DNA of 64,000 bases from Halofilum ochraceum (GTDB lineage: Bacteria; Pseudomonadota; Gammaproteobacteria; XJ16; Halofilaceae). Location of the stretch: contig NZ_LVEG02000001.1 in NCBI RefSeq assembly GCF_001614315.2, positions 186,001-250,000 on the forward strand, in the 5' to 3' direction. Position numbers and translations under genes: made by a program. The notes below the pieces were generated by a model, which ran no database searches, was not told the DNA's origin, and saw nothing but the letters and a program-made list of their open reading frames with translations. This document shows, piece after piece, positions 27,015 to 35,193 of the stretch; the stretch's first letter is position 1; every line of letters begins with the position of its first letter.

Positions 27015-28394
27015 ATGACATCCACCGTGGAATTCGATATCGAACTGGTCCAGCGCTACGACGTCGCGGGCCCGCGTTACACGTCCTATCCGACGGCACC
27101 GTGGTTCCGTGACGATTTCGGCCCGGAGGACTATCGCGCCCGTGCGGCGGAGACGGATCCGGAGCGGCCGCTGTCGCTGTATTTTCATATCCCGTTCTGC
27201 GCGACGCTGTGCTTCTACTGCGCCTGCAACAAGATCGTGACGAAGAACCGGGCGCACGCCACACCGTACCTTGAGCGGCTGGGCCGCGAGATCGAACTGC
27301 AGTCGGCACTGTTTCCGGGACGCCCGTCGGTGGATCAACTGCACTGGGGCGGCGGTACGCCGACGTTCCTGGATGACGGTCAGATCGAATGGCTGGTGGA
27401 ACGGATCCGCGCCGCCTGGCCGATGCGCGACGACGATGCCGGCGATTACTCGATCGAGCTCGATCCGCGTGCCGTTGGAACGGATACGATCCATCTCCTG
27501 CGGCGGCTCGGGTTCAACCGCGCCAGCCTTGGCGTGCAGGACCTCAACGAGGATGTGCAGAGAGCGGTCAACCGGATCCAGCCGGAGTCGGTCACGCGGG
27601 CAACCCTGGAGACCTGCCGCGAGGCCGGTTTCCGTTCCCTGAATATCGATCTGATCTACGGCCTCCCGCTGCAGACACTCGATACCTTCACCCGCACGAT
27701 CGAGCGGGTCATCGAACTCGGGCCGGACCGGATCGCGATCTACAACTACGCGCACCTGCCGCACCATTTTCCGCCGCAACGGCGGATCCGCGCGGAGGAT
27801 CTGCCATCAGCGGCGGAGCGCCTCGCGATCCTGCGGCGCGGGATCGAGCGCCTTACGGCCGCCGGCTATGTCTATATCGGCATGGATCATTTCGCGCGCG
27901 CGGACGACGAACTGGCGGTGGCCCAGAGTGCCGGCACGCTGACGCGCAATTTCCAGGGCTACAGCACGCATGGCGACTGCGACATCGTCGCCCATGGCAC
28001 GAGCGCGATCAGCATGTTCGGTGACTGCTACACGCAGCACTTCCGCGATCGCACGCTCTGGTCGGCCGCGCTGGACGGCGACGAAATCCCGGTCAATCGT
28101 GGATTGCAGCTGTCGCCGGATGATCGGCTGCGTCGGGATCTGATCACCCGTCTGATGTGCGATTTCGAACTCAATCTACCGGTATTCGAACAGCGCCACG
28201 GGATCGACTTTGCGCAAAAGTTCGCGCCCGAGTGCGCCGCGCTGGAACCGTTGATCGCCGACGGGCTCGTCGAATGGGAAGGCAGGCGCCTGCGGGTCAC
28301 ACCCGCGGGCCGCCTGCTCGTGCGCAACGTGGCCATGGTGTTCGACCGCTACCTGGAGCACGACCGGAACACCCGCTGGTCACGGGCGATCTGA
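27015..28394 (+). CDS. hemN: Oxygen-independent coproporphyrinogen III oxidase HemN
   Basis: A 459-aa radical-SAM enzyme for oxygen-independent heme synthesis. The SAM cluster motif CxxxCxxC is Cys62, Cys66, Cys69 in FCATLCFYCAC, followed by the HemN-typical fourth cysteine at 71. The N-terminal RYDVAGPRYTSYPTA and the later YIGMDHFARADDELA identify true HemN rather than HemW. The start MTSTVEFD is chosen over an upstream in-frame Met because family similarity begins there. FNR-type boxes upstream fit the known anaerobic control of hemN in pseudomonads. Heme supply is needed for NarI and other cytochromes. Confidence 0.95.
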   Translation: MTSTVEFDIELVQRYDVAGPRYTSYPTAPWFRDDFGPEDYRARAAETDPERPLSLYFHIPFCATLCFYCACNKIVTKNRAHATPYLERLGREIELQSALFPGRPSVDQLHWGGGTPTFLDDGQIEWLVERIRAAWPMRDDDAGDYSIELDPRAVGTDTIHLLRRLGFNRASLGVQDLNEDVQRAVNRIQPESVTRATLETCREAGFRSLNIDLIYGLPLQTLDTFTRTIERVIELGPDRIAIYNYAHLPHHFPPQRRIRAEDLPSAAERLAILRRGIERLTAAGYVYIGMDHFARADDELAVAQSAGTLTRNFQGYSTHGDCDIVAHGTSAISMFGDCYTQHFRDRTLWSAALDGDEIPVNRGLQLSPDDRLRRDLITRLMCDFELNLPVFEQRHGIDFAQKFAPECAALEPLIADGLVEWEGRRLRVTPAGRLLVRNVAMVFDRYLEHDRNTRWSRAI

Positions 28395-28433
28395 AGTCAT
28401 TTTCTGCAACACCCGATCGAGGGAGGAACGGCA

Positions 28434-28934
28434 ATGAACGTAAGCGACGCGGAAGCGGGAACGGTCATGGATCTGGGCGATCGCCTGGAGGCCCGTCTCG
28501 AACGGATCATCGACCATGACCGGCGCGAAGTATGGCGGATGTTGACCGATCCGGCAGCCCTGGTGAACTGGCTGGCACCCGCCGAGATCGATGCGCGCAA
28601 GGGCGGCCGGATCCATATCGATTTTCCGGAGAGTGGCGCGATCATCGACAGCCGTATCGTCGAATTCGATCCGCCGGGCCTGCTGGCGTATTCATGGAGC
28701 AGTGGCGGCGAACCCGAGCGCCCGCTGCGCTGGCAGCTCGAATCACTGGGAACCGAGACACGCCTCGCGCTGACGCTGCGTCTGCCACCCGATGAAGACA
28801 TCGCCAAGGCCGCAGCGGGGTGGGATGCGCATCTGGAGATGCTGCTCGCGGCCCTCGAGGGGGTCCCGATCCATTTCCCGGTGGATCACTTCCTCGAGGC
28901 GCGCCGTTTTTACGGGGAACAGCTGCAGCGCTGA
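28434..28934 (+). CDS. SRPBCC/AHSA1-domain protein
   Basis: A 166-aa START-like (AHSA1) protein. The typical pattern is present: a basic N-terminal strand, REVWRMLTDPAALVNWL, GGRIHIDFPESG, and a C-terminal helix (GWDAHLEMLLAAL). Such domains bind hydrophobic small molecules; no catalytic residue can be named. It lies 39 bp after hemN and its stop codon overlaps the ribosome site of the P450 gene 10 bp downstream. The P450 is therefore its likely functional partner, perhaps for ligand delivery, but this is inference. Confidence 0.82.
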   Translation: MNVSDAEAGTVMDLGDRLEARLERIIDHDRREVWRMLTDPAALVNWLAPAEIDARKGGRIHIDFPESGAIIDSRIVEFDPPGLLAYSWSSGGEPERPLRWQLESLGTETRLALTLRLPPDEDIAKAAAGWDAHLEMLLAALEGVPIHFPVDHFLEARRFYGEQLQR

Positions 28935-28944
28935 AGGAGGGGGC

Positions 28945-30135
28945 ATGGTCGCCAGCACGGACGATCGGGAGACCAAGATGGAGCCGGCAATGGCAGAGAA
29001 CCAGCCGGATGCCGTAAGCGTGCGTCGTGATGAGCGCGTGAAATTCGATGAACTGCGCGAGCGGTGTCCGGTCGTACCCCGTGGATCGCTCGGCTGGTCC
29101 GTCTACCGGTATCGGGATGTCCGACGGATAGTGGAAGACCATGAGACGTTCAGTAACGCCGTCTCGCGTCATCTCTCGGTACCGAACGGTATGGACCCGC
29201 CGGAGCATACCGGGTTCCGGCGCGCGATCGAGCCGTATTTCGCGGCCGAGCGCGTGTCGCGATTCGAACCACAGTGCCGTCGCCTTGCGGGCAACCTGAG
29301 CGACGCCCTGAAAGACGATTCGACGGTGGAATTCATGGATGCGTACGCCGGCGCTTTCGCGGCGGCCGTGCAATGCGCGTTTCTCGGCTGGCCCCGATCA
29401 CTGGAGGGCACGCTGCGCGCGTGGACGGCGCGCAATCAGGCCGCGACCCGTGAAGGCGACCGGGATCGGCTCGCCGAACTGGCACGTGAGTTCGAGGCGC
29501 AGGTCGAGTCCCTGCTGGCGGAACGGCGCGAGCAGCGCGTAAGCCCGGTTGCCGATGTCACGGCAGGCCTCTTGCACGAGCGGGTCGAAGGTCGGCCGCT
29601 GCGGATCGAGGAAATCGTCAGCATCCTGCGCAACTGGACCGTCGGTGAGGTCGGCACGATCGCCGCGGCGGTCGGGATCCTGGCGGGGTATCTGGCGAAC
29701 CATCCGGATCTTCAGCGGCAGTTGCGGGCGGAACCCGAGTGTTTGCCGTACGCGATCGACGAGATCCTGCGCCTTGATGGTCCGTTGGTGGCGAACCGAC
29801 GCCGGACAACCTGTCCGGTCACGCTGGGCGGTCACCGGATCGCGGCGGAACAGCATCTGTCGATCGTCTGGATCGCCGCCAACCGCGATCCCGAGGTCTT
29901 CGCGGATCCCGACGAATTCCGCTGGGATCGTGATCCCGCGGACAACCTGCTCTACGGGGCAGGCATTCACGTCTGTCCGGGGGCGTCGCTTGCCCGAATG
30001 GAACTGCGTGTGGCCATGGAAGAACTTCTGCGCGCGACGACCTGGATTGAACCGGCGGAAGGCGAGCAGGCGCGCCGCGCGATCTCCCCGGGTGCGGGTT
30101 TCGAACGGCTGCCGCTACGCGTGCACCGCGAATGA
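28945..30135 (+). CDS. Cytochrome P450 with unusual I-helix motif
   Basis: A soluble bacterial P450 of 396 aa. The heme-thiolate loop is LYGAGIHVCPG with Cys344 (Tyr where Phe is usual), the ExxR pair is Glu273/Arg276, and the C-helix region PPEHTGFRR is normal. The I-helix reads VGEVGT at 233-238. Where most P450s have (A/G)Gx(D/E)T, the acidic residue is not beside the threonine and a glycine takes its place. This alters the usual proton relay. AAGGAGGGGGC precedes the ATG. The substrate and redox partner are unknown; no ferredoxin or reductase gene adjoins it. Confidence 0.9.
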   Translation: MVASTDDRETKMEPAMAENQPDAVSVRRDERVKFDELRERCPVVPRGSLGWSVYRYRDVRRIVEDHETFSNAVSRHLSVPNGMDPPEHTGFRRAIEPYFAAERVSRFEPQCRRLAGNLSDALKDDSTVEFMDAYAGAFAAAVQCAFLGWPRSLEGTLRAWTARNQAATREGDRDRLAELAREFEAQVESLLAERREQRVSPVADVTAGLLHERVEGRPLRIEEIVSILRNWTVGEVGTIAAAVGILAGYLANHPDLQRQLRAEPECLPYAIDEILRLDGPLVANRRRTTCPVTLGGHRIAAEQHLSIVWIAANRDPEVFADPDEFRWDRDPADNLLYGAGIHVCPGASLARMELRVAMEELLRATTWIEPAEGEQARRAISPGAGFERLPLRVHRE

Positions 30136-30182
30136 CCCTCGAATCCTCGTTCGGGGCGCGGTCCGCCTGATGGGGGAAGGTA

Positions 30183-30656
30183 GTGCCACGCGACTGTGCC
30201 CCGAGCGCCACTGATCTGCGTCGAGCGTGGCCGCTGCTGGTGCCTGGCGTGGTCGGGGTGATTGCAGGTGGATTGATTGCGGCTGGCGTTGCCCCTGCGC
30301 CGACGTCCGCGACCGTGTGGCTGGCCGCGTACCTGGTGCTGGTCGTGGGCGTCGCGCAACTCGCGCTCGCGATCGGCCAGGCGCTGCTGGCCTCGTCGTC
30401 GGTGGGCATTGCGCGAGTCCGGTTCGAAAGCCTGTTGTTCAACCTCGGCAGCGCCGGGGTGATCGCGGGGACGATCGGGGGCGGTTTCGTGATGGTCGTG
30501 CTCGGCACCGTGTTGTTCGTCGGGGCGCTCGGGGTCTTTCTGCTTGCGGTCTACGGAACCGCGGGTGGTTTCGCCGTGCACGCGTACCAGGTACTGATCG
30601 CTTTCCTGTCGATCAGTGCGCTGGTCAGACTGGTACTGTCCGCATCGGGTGTCTGA
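30183..30656 (+). CDS. Small integral membrane protein, unknown
   Basis: A 157-aa protein with four predicted membrane segments (about residues 18-37, 43-65, 88-118 and 130-153), all rich in Gly, Ala and Val. It begins with GTG at 30183 preceded by GGGGAAGG. No recognisable motif. It follows the P450 by 47 bp on the same strand and may belong to the same transcript. I do not recognise the family. Confidence 0.6.
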   Translation: MPRDCAPSATDLRRAWPLLVPGVVGVIAGGLIAAGVAPAPTSATVWLAAYLVLVVGVAQLALAIGQALLASSSVGIARVRFESLLFNLGSAGVIAGTIGGGFVMVVLGTVLFVGALGVFLLAVYGTAGGFAVHAYQVLIAFLSISALVRLVLSASGV

Positions 30657-30707
30657 GCGCCGAGTGTGATTTCGTCAAAATTTCTGAGATTACGGAGAGG
30701 TCTCCCT

Positions 30708-31085
30708 ATGGGTACGAAAGTGGATCTGGATCGTTTGGCCACGACACTCGAGGACTATTCCTATGCGTATCTGATGACGACCGGTGAAAACGGCCGACCG
30801 CATGCCGTCGCTGTACGCACCGAGTTGATCGATACAAGACTGCATGTCGGTGGTTTTGGCTGGCGAAGCCGCGCGAATGCGCTTGAGCAGCCGATCGTGG
30901 CGCTGATCTATCCCCCGGCGGAAGTCGGCGGGTATTCGCTCATCGTCGACGGCAGCGCTACCGTGGACGGCGATGGTCTGAGCGTGAGCCCGACCGTCGC
31001 GGTGCTGCATCGTCCGCCGCACCCCGACGCGCCACCGCCGGACTCGGGGTGTGCTTCCGATTGTCAGCGCCTCGAATACGAGTAG
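30708..31085 (+). CDS. Pyridoxamine 5'-phosphate oxidase-fold protein
   Basis: A 125-aa split-barrel protein (PPOX-like). The pattern AYLMTTGENGRPHAVAVRTE, followed by the conserved region around GGFGWRSRANALEQPIVALI, is typical of small flavin- or F420-type split barrels, which also include heme-binding members. It ends in the family-like SDC motif (CASDCQRLEY). The ATG at 30708 has GGAGAGG upstream. No partner is evident. Cofactor and substrate are unknown. Confidence 0.75.
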   Translation: MGTKVDLDRLATTLEDYSYAYLMTTGENGRPHAVAVRTELIDTRLHVGGFGWRSRANALEQPIVALIYPPAEVGGYSLIVDGSATVDGDGLSVSPTVAVLHRPPHPDAPPPDSGCASDCQRLEYE

Positions 31086-31129
31086 GTAGCCGCAAGCGAT
31101 TCATGTATCGCCGGGCGGAGGAGGGGCAA

Positions 31130-31417
31130 TCATTGCGACTGCGGCAGTCGCCGTATTTCGAGATAGCACCACTCTTCACCGGCCCCGCCGAACCACCACT
31201 CGAATCGTTCACCCCAGGTCCGTTCGAGATATCGTACGAGTACGATCGGCCACTCCTCGAACGTCGCCTGCAGCGACTCTCCGGGCGACAGTACCGAGAG
31301 ACTCATCTCGAGCAACGGGACGCGTTCATGCGGTTCGAAGCGGCGTAGATCGATCGCCGACTGGTGGGAGTGGCTGGAGTCGCCGGCAGGCGTCGTCCGA
31401 TTTGGCCCATCCGTCAT
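31130..31417 (-). CDS. DUF2249 family protein
   Basis: A 95-aa protein with a TusA-like fold. The pattern IDLRRFEPHERVPLLEMSLS, GESLQATFEEWPIVL and FEWWFGGAGEEWCYLEIRRL matches DUF2249 (DLR-x-L-P-P..., P-x-x-L, W...I.R). DUF2249 genes are often found beside hemerythrin, NnrS or nitrite-reductase genes, and the location here near nsrR fits. The function is unknown. An in-frame TTG 9 bp upstream is an alternative start. It runs convergently with the PPOX-fold gene. Confidence 0.7.
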   Translation of the reverse strand: MTDGPNRTTPAGDSSHSHQSAIDLRRFEPHERVPLLEMSLSVLSPGESLQATFEEWPIVLVRYLERTWGERFEWWFGGAGEEWCYLEIRRLPQSQ

Positions 31418-31495
31418 ACCGGGCAACCCGCGGGAGTTCGGATCCGGGGGACACGGGGCGCCCCGCCATGTGGACGGGCACGCCCCGCTCGGGGT

Positions 31496-31921
31496 TCAGG
31501 TTTCAATGCTCGTGTCGAGGGTGATTTCCGCGTTGAAAAGCTTCGACACGGGGCAGCCCGCTTTGGCCTTGTTCGCCGCTTCTTCAACGGCCTCGCGGTC
31601 GGCCCCGGTTGTCTTGATCCGGGTATCGAGATGGACGCCGGTGATGGTGAAGCCGTCATCGCTGGGTTCGATGGTCACGGCCGCCTTCGTCTGCACTCGT
31701 TCGGGCGTGATCCCGGATTCACCGAGAATCAGGGACAGCGCCATCGAATAGCACCCTGCGTGCGCGCTACCGAGGAGTTCTTCCGGATTGGTACCGGTGC
31801 CGTTTTCGAAGCGTGTGCTGAAGGAATACTGTGCCTCCGACAGCACACCGCTCTCGGTCGAGACCGTGCCGTGGCCGTCTTTGATGCCGCCTTCCCATAT
31901 CGCTGATGCGTTACGTTTCAT
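31496..31921 (-). CDS. osmC: OsmC-family peroxiredoxin
   Basis: A 141-aa OsmC-type thiol peroxidase that reduces organic hydroperoxides. The two redox cysteines are Cys57 in HAGCYSMAL and Cys123 in AGCPVSKLF, and the [15 protein letters not shown] block is diagnostic of the OsmC (not Ohr) branch. The ATG at 31921 has GGAGG eight bases upstream. It is divergent from nsrR across 171 bp that contain an NsrR-like site, so it may be NO- or peroxide-responsive. Confidence 0.9.
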   Translation of the reverse strand: MKRNASAIWEGGIKDGHGTVSTESGVLSEAQYSFSTRFENGTGTNPEELLGSAHAGCYSMALSLILGESGITPERVQTKAAVTIEPSDDGFTITGVHLDTRIKTTGADREAVEEAANKAKAGCPVSKLFNAEITLDTSIET

Positions 31922-32022
31922 GGTTACCTCCACTCTCCGGGCGTGTTGCCATCGTTCGGCTTTGCATGGTTATCGCAGGGGAACTGTCGTCGACCGCGGG
32001 CTTCATTTGATCGTGCGGTCGA

Positions 32023-32045
32023 AAAATGTATTATAAATGTACTTT
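32023..32045. promoter_or_regulatory. NsrR-binding site candidate (nsrR/osmC)
   Basis: A 23-bp two-fold site. The left half AAAATGTATTA and right half AAATGTACTTT flank one base. The left half matches 10 of 11 positions of AANATGYATTT and the right half 9 of 11 of its inverse. It is 48 bp before the nsrR start, suggesting autoregulation. Confidence 0.6.
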
Positions 32046-32092
32046 ATAGCCCTGTATTCCCATGGTCAAGCAGAGATCCGGGCAATGAAATT

Positions 32093-32533
32093 ATGGAATT
32101 AACCCACCTCACGGATTACGCATTACGCGTGCTGATGTACGCCGGGGTGCACGATCAGCGGCGCGTGACGATGCGGGAAATCGCAACCGCTTATGACATC
32201 TCGCTGGAGCACCTGCGCAAGGTGGTGCACCAGCTCGCCGCGCTCGGTTATATCGAGACTTCGCGCGGGCGGGGGGGCGGCCTGTGGCTGGCGCAGACCC
32301 CGGAACGAATCGGCCTTGGGGCCGTCGTCAACGCCTTCGAGCGTTCGATGGCGATCGTCGACTGCGACCGACAGCCGTGTGTGCTGCGCGGGAATTGCGC
32401 CCTGAAGGGGGCGCTCAGGGATGCGCGCGATGCGTTCATGGACCGTCTCGACGCCTACACGTTGGCGGATCTGTTGGCCAACCCCAGGACCACCCGCGAG
32501 ATTCATCGAATCGAGCACCGGTCAGCCGGCTGA
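32093..32533 (+). CDS. nsrR: NO-sensing Rrf2 repressor NsrR
   Basis: A 146-aa Rrf2-family regulator. The winged helix is at 1-65 ([29 protein letters not shown]). The cluster ligands are Cys91, Cys96 and Cys102 in [13 protein letters not shown], the same positions as in E. coli NsrR. NsrR loses repression when its Fe-S cluster reacts with nitric oxide. Candidate targets by site are its own promoter and the rubredoxin operon at 33572. Its 3' end overlaps the convergent ferredoxin gene by 12 bp. Confidence 0.93.
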   Translation: MELTHLTDYALRVLMYAGVHDQRRVTMREIATAYDISLEHLRKVVHQLAALGYIETSRGRGGGLWLAQTPERIGLGAVVNAFERSMAIVDCDRQPCVLRGNCALKGALRDARDAFMDRLDAYTLADLLANPRTTREIHRIEHRSAG

Positions 32534-32863
32534 ATCGTCACCCCGATCGAGCAGTTCGAGTTTGTTCGGTACGTCCTTCCATTCATCGGCATCCGGGGGC
32601 GGATCCTTCTGCTCGGTAATGACGGGCCACTGCGGCGCGAGTTCCGCGTTAAGCCCCAGAAAATGCTGGAACTCTTCCGGCACTTCGTCTTCGGCGAAGA
32701 TCGCGTCGACCGGGCACTCGGGCTCGCACAGGGTGCAGTCGATGCACTCCTCGGGGGCGATGACGAGGAAGTTCGGGCCCTCGTGGAAGCAGTCCACGGG
32801 ACAGACCTCGACGCAGTCGGTGTATTTGCACTTGATGCAGTTCTCGGTAACAACGTAGGTCAT
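32522..32863 (-). CDS. fdxA: Seven-iron ferredoxin FdxA
   Basis: A 113-aa [3Fe-4S][4Fe-4S] ferredoxin of the Azotobacter FdI type. Cysteines are arranged as [20 protein letters not shown] and then [18 protein letters not shown]; the second position of the first motif is Lys rather than Cys, consistent with a 3Fe site. The acidic C-terminal extension (about residues 60-113) is normal for this class. It runs convergently into nsrR. A role in electron supply to redox enzymes under low oxygen is likely but not specified by context. Confidence 0.95.
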   Translation of the reverse strand: MTYVVTENCIKCKYTDCVEVCPVDCFHEGPNFLVIAPEECIDCTLCEPECPVDAIFAEDEVPEEFQHFLGLNAELAPQWPVITEQKDPPPDADEWKDVPNKLELLDRGDDSAG

Positions 32864-33041
32864 GGTCTTTATACCGGAGTGGTGGCGTGTACCGCTTCGC
32901 GGATCCGCGGATAAAAATGCATCAGTAAAGACATGTTCACTGCAGCCAGCGTACTGTCGGGCTCATCCGAACGCGCCGTGATCCGAACGGAAGGGTTCGT
33001 CGTTTGACCCGGAATGCGTCACTCATACCCGGGGCAGGTGT

Positions 33042-33356
33042 TTATCCGGCCTTGCGGACGACAAAGTGCTCGCCGTCGTCGTTTTTGCGGTGATCGATTT
33101 CGCGCCCACGCAGACGGCGATGCGACTCCGGATCGACCAGGACCGCGATGCGTGCGTAGTCGAGTTCGATGTCTTTACTGTCGCCGTGCTCTTCGAATGA
33201 GAAGGTGTATTCGGGGTTGTCCGCCGGCCCATCGGCCTCGATCCGCAGCTTGCAGTGGGTATCGCCGGATTCCTCCAGCAGTGAACGCAGTCGCTCGACC
33301 GCGTTCATGGTCAGCACCAGTTCCGGCCCTTCTTCGATCGATCCCATCTCGTCCAC
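33042..33356 (-). CDS. HesB/IscA-fold protein lacking cluster cysteines
   Basis: A 104-aa protein that resembles A-type Fe-S carriers: LTMNAVERLRSLLEESG at the start, CKLRIEADGPADNPEYTFSF in the middle, and VDPESHRRLRGREIDHR later. The C-terminal CxC of IscA/ErpA is missing, and only one cysteine (in HCKLRIEA) remains near the first carrier position. It is therefore unlikely to bind a cluster in the usual way. It begins 6 bp after the rubredoxin stop, so the two form an operon behind the NsrR-like site at 33572. Confidence 0.65.
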   Translation of the reverse strand: MDEMGSIEEGPELVLTMNAVERLRSLLEESGDTHCKLRIEADGPADNPEYTFSFEEHGDSKDIELDYARIAVLVDPESHRRLRGREIDHRKNDDGEHFVVRKAG

Positions 33357-33362
33357 CAGCGC

Positions 33363-33569
33363 TTAATCCCCGATCCGCAGTTGCTGGAACCAATCCTTGC
33401 CGGCTCCGCACTCGGGACAGACGAAATCCCGTGAGACATCTTCCCAGCGCGTAGCGGGCGCGATGTCCGCCTTCGGGATGCCGCGTTCCTCTCTATACAG
33501 CCAGCCGCAGATGGTGCACATGAACATGCGGTCCGGCCGTTCGTCCCGGTTTGGTATCGGTTCAGCCAT
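33363..33569 (-). CDS. Rubredoxin
   Basis: A 68-aa rubredoxin. The iron is held by CTICGW and CPECGAGKDWF, and the aromatic core (W19, Y21, W42, W60 region) is conserved. An N-terminal tail of about 15 residues precedes the first motif. It is the first gene of a two-gene operon with the HesB-like protein. The start codon lies directly beside a good NsrR-type site, so expression under nitrosative stress is likely; some rubredoxins donate electrons to NO reductases, but no flavorubredoxin is in this window. Confidence 0.93.
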   Translation of the reverse strand: MAEPIPNRDERPDRMFMCTICGWLYREERGIPKADIAPATRWEDVSRDFVCPECGAGKDWFQQLRIGD

Positions 33570-33571
33570 AT

Positions 33572-33594
33572 AAAAAGTATATCAAATACATGTT
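33572..33594. promoter_or_regulatory. NsrR-binding site candidate before rubredoxin
   Basis: A 23-bp two-fold site. The half AAATACATGTT fits the NsrR half consensus fully; the other half, AAAAAGTATAT, fits 9 of 11. It starts 3 bp upstream of the rubredoxin start codon, a position that would block transcription or initiation. Confidence 0.65.
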
Positions 33595-33670
33595 ATAGGG
33601 CAATTCCGGATAGGCTGTTATCGAGGTGAACGGATCGGGGAATGGAGTGGAGTGTCCGGTATCGGCGTAA

Positions 33671-34105
33671 TCATGAAGCGCCGGGATGGGCCGGACGGGT
33701 GGCCAGGAACACCGCTACGGTCAACATGACGAGGCTGGCCAGGAGCCGGACCGGATTGGAGTCGACCGTCATCATCATGATCAGCCAGCTCGCCACGATC
33801 AGCAGCAGGGCGAGGCATTTTACACGCGGGCGCAGCGCGCGATGGTCGCGCCAGTCGCGCAGCAACGGGCCGTAGCGCGGGTGTTGATAGAGCCATTCAT
33901 GCAGTTCGGGTGAACTGCGTGATGCCGCCCAGGCCGCGAGCAGCAGAAACGGTGTGGTCGGCACCAGCGGCAGGACCGCACCGATCCCGCCCAGGCCGAC
34001 GCAGGCAACGGCGAGACCCTGCCAGGCACGCCGGATCGGCGCGGGGGCTGACCCGGGGGGATCGCCCGCCTTGTGACGCTGCGTCTTGTAACGCTTCGCT
34101 GCCAT
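33671..34105 (-). CDS. DUF454 (YbaN-like) inner-membrane protein
   Basis: A 144-aa DUF454 protein. The segment GLGGIGAVLPLVPTTPFLLL is the family hallmark, followed by HEWLYQHPRYGPLLRDWR, then a membrane hairpin near the C-terminus. The family (E. coli YbaN) is of unknown function. A basic N-terminal tail of 25 residues precedes the first membrane segment. No operon partner. Confidence 0.85.
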   Translation of the reverse strand: MAAKRYKTQRHKAGDPPGSAPAPIRRAWQGLAVACVGLGGIGAVLPLVPTTPFLLLAAWAASRSSPELHEWLYQHPRYGPLLRDWRDHRALRPRVKCLALLLIVASWLIMMMTVDSNPVRLLASLVMLTVAVFLATRPAHPGAS

Positions 34106-34256
34106 GGATCACAAGTATGGTGCAGTGCGTCGGCGTGCGGAACCGGGTCGTCGTTGGCTATTCACGCAACAGCCAACCGACGGCAACGCGGACCGCGCCT
34201 GGACTGTCACGGGACGATCGCCGTGTGGCTACCGGTCCCCGGATTGAGCGCGCACT

Positions 34257-35030
34257 TCAGACGAAGCGCGCGTAGAGGTCCCCGGGGCGGCCGTCCGCGG
34301 CCGTCGCCGCGAGCCGCCCGGCAGCCGTGTGCGGGGGGAGCCATTCGTCCCAGGCGAAGCGGCCGGTCTCCCCGCGCACCGCGTTGACGCGGCAATCACC
34401 CAGCGCGGCGAGGCGGTCGAGGCAGGTGCGCGCGCGGTCGAGCGCCGCGGGTACGTATTCGACCGCGATCCAGGGGATCGGCTGGCTCAGTCCGGCGAGG
34501 ACCTCGGGCTCCATGCCCTCGACATCGATCTTGCAGAAACGCGGTCGGCCGTGGAGGGCGATCAGCGCGTCCAGCGTTGTCTGCTCCACCGTCTCCGTCG
34601 CGTCCCAGGCAACGCCGGCGAAGGTCGGGTCGTCGGCGACGTCGCCCAGCCAGTCGGCGGATCCGCTCGAGACCGTCGGATGGCGGCGCGAGACCGCGAG
34701 TTCGAGTTCGCCAGTGGACGCCCCGACCGCCGCCCGATGAAGGACGACATCCCGTGGCAGCGTGATCTCGAGCCAGCGGTGGAACAGCGCCTGGGGCTCG
34801 ACCGCGACCACCCGACCGCCGACCGCCCGCAGTGCACGCGTGCGGTTGCCGACATGGGCGCCGATGTCGAAGGCCAGATCGCCTGGACCGATAATCCCGC
34901 GGTAGAGACGGCGCAGCGTTCGGGCGCGCCAGGGCATCCCATGGTAAATGGCGAGCGAACGTGCCAGTCCCGCCGCTCCGCGTAACCGGGTGGCCGGTGT
35001 GGCCGCCGCCCCGCGCGGTGTCCGGTTCAT
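34257..35030 (-). CDS. FkbM-family methyltransferase
   Basis: A 257-aa SAM-dependent methyltransferase of the FkbM type. Motif I is LAFDIGAHVGNRT, motif II VVAVEPQ, and FCKIDVEGMEPEVLAGL is the FkbM signature. The ATG at 35030 has GGAG about 9 bp upstream; the open frame continues upstream by chance. These enzymes usually O-methylate sugars or polyketides. It is divergent from the membrane phosphatase/sulfatase-like gene at 35194, so a role in surface-glycan decoration is possible but unproven. Confidence 0.85.
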   Translation of the reverse strand: MNRTPRGAAATPATRLRGAAGLARSLAIYHGMPWRARTLRRLYRGIIGPGDLAFDIGAHVGNRTRALRAVGGRVVAVEPQALFHRWLEITLPRDVVLHRAAVGASTGELELAVSRRHPTVSSGSADWLGDVADDPTFAGVAWDATETVEQTTLDALIALHGRPRFCKIDVEGMEPEVLAGLSQPIPWIAVEYVPAALDRARTCLDRLAALGDCRVNAVRGETGRFAWDEWLPPHTAAGRLAATAADGRPGDLYARFV

Positions 35031-35193
35031 GCGCAGCCGCTCCACTGGTGCAGTGCGCTTGAGGATACGCTTGATCGCGGGTGTCCGATAACTTCGGTGG
35101 CCGGCGGCGTCTGGACCCGGGCGGTGTGCGACACCGGCGCTCGTTTTCATGCGAAGGTAACCCGCGATCACCCGCGCATCCGCCCGGCCTGCT

